Below are positions 60,542 through 64,000 of a stretch of DNA of 64,000 bases, one piece after another. Position numbers and translations under genes: made by a program. The notes beneath the pieces are model-generated. The model did no database searches. It was not told where the DNA came from and saw only the letters and a list, made by a program, of their open reading frames with translations. The DNA comes from an uncultured bacterium (GTDB lineage: Bacteria; Bacillota; Clostridia; Lachnospirales; Lachnospiraceae), in NCBI GenBank assembly GCA_948467735.1, contig CAOKFN010000002.1, positions 62,001 through 126,000 of the forward strand. The letters are read 5' to 3'. Each line of letters starts with the position of its first letter. The stretch's first letter is position 1.

Positions 60542-62833
60542 ATGGCAAGAATACCATTTAATGTTAGCGCAAAGACTGCTAGACTCATAGGGCGTGAAAA
60601 TGTATCTAATTTAGAAGGTGCATTGATTGAATTGATAAAAAACACTTATGATGCGGATGCAAAAAAATGCGTGGTGTATTATGAAAATTCCTCAAATAGA
60701 TTATATATAATTGATAATGGAACAGGTATGAGTAAAGATGTTATTGTGAATAATTGGATGACAATAGGGAATTCTACCAAGAGAGATAGTGTGTATACAA
60801 AGGCAGGAAGAGTAAATACTGGTGAAAAGGGAATAGGCAGGTTTGCATTGGATCGTATATCTGAAAAATGTAAAATGTTAACTGTAAGCAAGAAAGAAAG
60901 ATTTGAGTGGTTGGTCAACTGGGAGAATTTCGATACATCAGAAATGATAACAGATACTTTTGCTGAACTTAATGATATTACAGATAATATTCCACAATTC
61001 TTATTCGATATAGATAATGAATATTTATACAATGTATTAATGAGTGATTTTTCAGGAACGGGTACTTGCTTTGTGTTGGAAAATCTTAGAGATCAGTGGA
61101 ATGATGTATTAATTCAAAGGGTAAGAAGTAGTTTGCAAAAGTTATTGCCGCCAATGGAAAATAATGTATTTGACTTATTTTTTTATTTACAAGATACAAA
61201 GGCAGAAGATGCCCAAGTTGTCCCCAATTTGATGAATGAATATGATTATAAATTACATTTTGAAGTTAATGATTTAGGAAAATGTAATATTCAAATTCAT
61301 AGAAATGAGTTTTACTTTGGAACACAATTTGAAAAAATAATGAAAAAGGCAATGTTTTCGGACAAAGATAGGGATTATTTTAATGATGAACAAATACCTA
61401 TTGAGGGAAATATTAGTGACTTTTTACCGGGTATGGAAGAAGAGATTCATATAGGGGCTTTTTCAGGAGATATATATTTTTATAAGTTAGTATTACAGTC
61501 TGATAATCAGGAAAAGTATTACTATAAGACTTTTATAACTAAACGTACTAATTTTAAGGAATTGAGTGGTATTAAAATATATAGAGATGAATTTTTAGTA
61601 CGTCCATATGGCATATATGGAACAACGGGATATGACTGGTTAGATTTATCAACAAGAAAAGCTGAATCACCGGCAGGAGTTTCACATAAATCTGGTAGTT
61701 GGCGTGTGCAGGCCAATCAAATATGTGGACAAATTAGAATATCTAGGTTGAATGATAATTTACCAGATAAATCGAGCCGTGAAGGAATTGTTGAGACAAA
61801 AGAATTTAAGTTGTTTAGAGAATTAATAATAAGTTTTATTGAAAAGTTAGAGGAAGACAGGCAATATGTTATACGAAAATTAGACAAATTATATAGAAGC
61901 ACCGCCAAAGGAGAAGAGGCATTAAAGATTGTCAAAGAAGAATTAGATAAATATAAAGAACAGAAAGATAAGAAGAAAAAAAATAAGAATAGTAATCAAA
62001 CAACTGAAGATGAGAATAAGGCCAATAGCAGTGATGAAAAGAATCAGTATGAAAATTTTCAGAAAGCGATAACTTATCAAGAAGAGCGAATTCAGGACTT
62101 ACAAGAGGAAATGGGGCTTTTAAGAACATTGGCTACAACTGGAATAGTAGTTAATACATATATTCATGAAATAAAAGCATTAACAACACAATTAAATGTT
62201 GGGGTAAAGGAGGCTTATGCCTGCCTTGAAGAAGATAATGATATTATTGCTGCAAAAGAGGAATTAAAAAAACTTAGGGTTTTAAAGGATAAATTCAATT
62301 CATGGTTTAGAGTAACATTGGATGCGGTTGAAATGGACAAAAGAAAGAGGAAAAAGGAAAATGTAGGAAATATTATTGAAAAAAGTATTAGCAAGTGGAA
62401 AAGTGTTCAAAATAATAAAATAAAATATATTATAATTGAAAATGATGTAATAGATATAAGGTGTTTTCCATTTGATTTTGAGACAATTATTAGTAATTTA
62501 GTAACAAATAGCAGCACAATGTTCAAAAATCACAAGGTTGACGACCCAACAATTAAAATTGAGATTGGACGACTAGAAGATAAGTTTTATATTAAGTACA
62601 GTGATAATGGTCCGGGATTGTGTGATGCATTTAAAAAGGAACCCCAGAAGATTTTAAAACAAGGTGTTACGGATAGAAGGAATGCAAATGGTGAAATAAT
62701 AGGTACAGGAATGGGATTATGGATTGTTGACAATATTGTACAAAATTATAAGGGCTATATTGATTTGAAACAAAACTTTGAAATGGAAACAGGTTTTTAT
62801 ATCAATTTAATTTTTGAAGGAAGGGAGAATTAA
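60542..62833 (+). CDS. Dual-GHKL protein: MORC/Hsp90-like ATPase fused to a histidine kinase module
   Basis: 763 residues. The N-terminal ~140 residues are a MORC/MutL/Hsp90-type GHKL ATPase: N-box LIELIKNTYDADA, G1 IIDNGTGM, G2 NTGEKGIGRFAL. Residues ~150-430 look like an S5/transducer and middle region (RLNDNLPDKSSREG). A Lys/Asn-rich linker and coiled coil follow at ~450-525. Then comes an H-box YIHEIKALTTQL with His542, and a second GHKL domain with N-box IISNLVTNSS, G1 YSDNGPGL and G2 GTGMGLWIVDN, i.e. a complete histidine kinase. The receiver gene starts 3 bases after the stop. Prokaryotic MORC-like ATPases are known in restriction loci; joining one to a kinase in the same chain is unusual. 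GGAGG precedes ATG 60542. Confidence 0.85.
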   Translation: MARIPFNVSAKTARLIGRENVSNLEGALIELIKNTYDADAKKCVVYYENSSNRLYIIDNGTGMSKDVIVNNWMTIGNSTKRDSVYTKAGRVNTGEKGIGRFALDRISEKCKMLTVSKKERFEWLVNWENFDTSEMITDTFAELNDITDNIPQFLFDIDNEYLYNVLMSDFSGTGTCFVLENLRDQWNDVLIQRVRSSLQKLLPPMENNVFDLFFYLQDTKAEDAQVVPNLMNEYDYKLHFEVNDLGKCNIQIHRNEFYFGTQFEKIMKKAMFSDKDRDYFNDEQIPIEGNISDFLPGMEEEIHIGAFSGDIYFYKLVLQSDNQEKYYYKTFITKRTNFKELSGIKIYRDEFLVRPYGIYGTTGYDWLDLSTRKAESPAGVSHKSGSWRVQANQICGQIRISRLNDNLPDKSSREGIVETKEFKLFRELIISFIEKLEEDRQYVIRKLDKLYRSTAKGEEALKIVKEELDKYKEQKDKKKKNKNSNQTTEDENKANSSDEKNQYENFQKAITYQEERIQDLQEEMGLLRTLATTGIVVNTYIHEIKALTTQLNVGVKEAYACLEEDNDIIAAKEELKKLRVLKDKFNSWFRVTLDAVEMDKRKRKKENVGNIIEKSISKWKSVQNNKIKYIIIENDVIDIRCFPFDFETIISNLVTNSSTMFKNHKVDDPTIKIEIGRLEDKFYIKYSDNGPGLCDAFKKEPQKILKQGVTDRRNANGEIIGTGMGLWIVDNIVQNYKGYIDLKQNFEMETGFYINLIFEGREN

Positions 62834-62836
62834 TTT

Positions 62837-63475
62837 ATGAGGATAGGTTATTTGGATGATGAATATGATGTTTTGAAAAGTGCGACGCGTAGTTTAAAGA
62901 AGTATGATATAGAGGTGGTTCCTTTGAAAGACGTTGAGGATGTGTCAGACATTACATTGTTGGTTGATTGTATAATTTCTAATTCTTTAGAATGCTTATT
63001 AGTAGACTACGATTTAATGAAATTAGAATCTAAAGTATATGGTACACAGATAATTAAGGATGTTAATGAACTTTTACCTGATTTTACCTGTTTTCTGTTG
63101 ACAAATTTTACAGAACAAGGGATTAATGAAAAAATAGTACAAAAAATATTTGTTCAAGATAAATCTATTTTTGCAGAAGATGATGATTCACAAGAATTTA
63201 TTAATTTTATAAATAAAATAAAAAATAGTATTGAGTGTTTTAAAAAGAGATTAGAAGTTACAAAAACAGAATATGCAAAGTTATTTGTTAAGAAAAAGGA
63301 AAAACAAATTAACGCAAGTGAAGAAGAAAGGTTCATTTATTTATATAAAGTTTTGTCTGCATATGATTTAGTGGATAAAATGCCAGATATTTTGGTTCGT
63401 AGCAGCACGCAGGATACTTTAGAAGATATGTTAGAAACTTTAAAAGAATTTAAGCAAAGTTTACGAAAGGAATGA
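62837..63475 (+). CDS. Receiver-domain response regulator with unknown C-terminal domain
   Basis: 212 residues. N-terminal receiver domain: acidic pair in YLDDEYD (7-9), phospho-acceptor Asp57 in LLVDYDL, Thr in FLLTNF, and conserved Lys in VQDKS. The C-terminal ~95 residues are helical and charged (KKRLEVTKTEYAKLFVKKKE) and match no output domain I recognise; it is not a winged helix or HTH. It lies 3 bp after the kinase gene and 4 bp before the HNH gene. It is probably phosphorylated from His542 of the kinase, with the effect exerted on the nuclease or methyltransferase rather than on transcription. Confidence 0.8.
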   Translation: MRIGYLDDEYDVLKSATRSLKKYDIEVVPLKDVEDVSDITLLVDCIISNSLECLLVDYDLMKLESKVYGTQIIKDVNELLPDFTCFLLTNFTEQGINEKIVQKIFVQDKSIFAEDDDSQEFINFINKIKNSIECFKKRLEVTKTEYAKLFVKKKEKQINASEEERFIYLYKVLSAYDLVDKMPDILVRSSTQDTLEDMLETLKEFKQSLRKE

Positions 63476-63479
63476 AAAA

Positions 63480-64000
63480 TTGTATAGAATACATGGGGAC
63501 AAAAAAATAAGAAGAAGGGCTAATTATATTAAGCAAAATGATATACAGAAATACACAGAAATATTAAAAGAGGATTTTGGAAATATGTGCGGTTATTGTG
63601 GGAAAGACTTTAATATTATTAAATGCCCATATCAGAAAGATCATTTGATTCCAGAATATATTGCAAAAAAGTATGGAAGATTTGATTTATTGACAGATTA
63701 TAATAATTTAGTCTATTCATGTCGTGTTTGTAATCGAAATAAGTGGCATAATTGGCCTTTTGATAATGTTGATAAGACGCACGATGATAAAGTGGGTTTT
63801 GTTGATCCGGCGACAGATGAATTTGATCAACATATGGCACGAGATGAAGCTGGCAGAATTATACCAATAACAGATGTTGGAAAATATATGTATGAAATTT
63901 TCAACTTTTCTAACAGGCTGACGGAAGTATGGTGGAAATTATCGATTATTAGAAAAGAATTAAATGAAATAGATGACATGTTAAAAAAAGAGGAAACAGT
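63480..64000 (+). CDS. HNH endonuclease, 3' end outside window
   Basis: At least 173 residues, continuing past the window end. TTG 63480 is preceded by AAAGGA at 8 bases. HNH/zinc-type nuclease: CGYCGKDF, then KDHLIPE with the catalytic His, NLVYSCRVCNRNKW giving the N and the second Cys pair, and H in KWHNWP. It is the likely DNA-cleaving subunit of the restriction operon, and its expression is coupled to the receiver gene. The downstream part may carry target recognition. Confidence 0.82.
   Translation, partial: MYRIHGDKKIRRRANYIKQNDIQKYTEILKEDFGNMCGYCGKDFNIIKCPYQKDHLIPEYIAKKYGRFDLLTDYNNLVYSCRVCNRNKWHNWPFDNVDKTHDDKVGFVDPATDEFDQHMARDEAGRIIPITDVGKYMYEIFNFSNRLTEVWWKLSIIRKELNEIDDMLKKEET

Overview
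The window looks like chromosome from a Gram-positive anaerobe of the Clostridia, most likely Lachnospiraceae. The evidence is AGGAGG-type ribosome binding sites, SpoIIE/RsbW/STAS partner-switching proteins, PadR/DUF1700 and ECF/DUF4179 regulatory pairs, an OFA-type MFS carrier, GH112 and GH105 glycan enzymes and a Firmicutes-type type IV secretion system (T4SS). Most genes sit on a moderately GC-rich background. Three stretches are clearly AT-rich and look acquired: about 25.6-28.4 kb, 30.7-31.8 kb and 58.2-64.0 kb.

Layout. 0-6.6 kb: T4SS genes (end of a VirB6/TrbL-like membrane protein, a PrgI-VirB4 fusion ATPase, a coiled-coil protein). 6.8-13.4 kb: an Rpn-type nuclease, then two large paralogous proteins of unknown function. 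Each paralog follows a leader related to a structured RNA, in one case duplicated in tandem; another copy precedes the GH112 phosphorylase at 54.2 kb. 13.5-16.4 kb: an AraC-GNAT fusion, a membrane protein and two T4SS pilin-like proteins. 16.6-25.5 kb: a partner-switching module (two STAS antagonists, two membrane PP2C phosphatases, one RsbW-like kinase) wrapped around a C-A-T-reductase NRPS that carries a one-base frameshift.

25.6-37.4 kb is a defense-like island: an N6-adenine methyltransferase converging on a restriction-endonuclease-like gene, an Lhr-type helicase, a BrxD-like ATPase and a TerB-N/TerB-C protein. The helicase is separated from the ATPase by a broken YhcG/DUF1016 nuclease, a CPBP protease and a MITE-like element. 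37-46 kb holds small regulatory and housekeeping genes. 47-49 kb encodes 2-isopropylmalate synthase with an AraC-type DNA-binding domain fused to its C-terminus. 49.5-50.5 kb has a second Rpn-like gene with the same promoter architecture as the first. 51-56.4 kb is a cytosolic pectin/RG-I oligosaccharide set (GH105, CE12-like esterase, GH112 phosphorylase).

56.6-58.2 kb is an IS4-type insertion sequence with a split transposase. From 59.1 kb to the window end runs a tight four-gene operon: N6-adenine methyltransferase, a protein with two GHKL ATPase modules plus a histidine-kinase H-box, a receiver protein, and an HNH endonuclease that continues beyond the window. This resembles a restriction system run by two-component signalling. 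The strongest candidates for something new are the structured RNA leader, this restriction operon, the partner-switching/NRPS cluster and the LeuA-AraC fusion.
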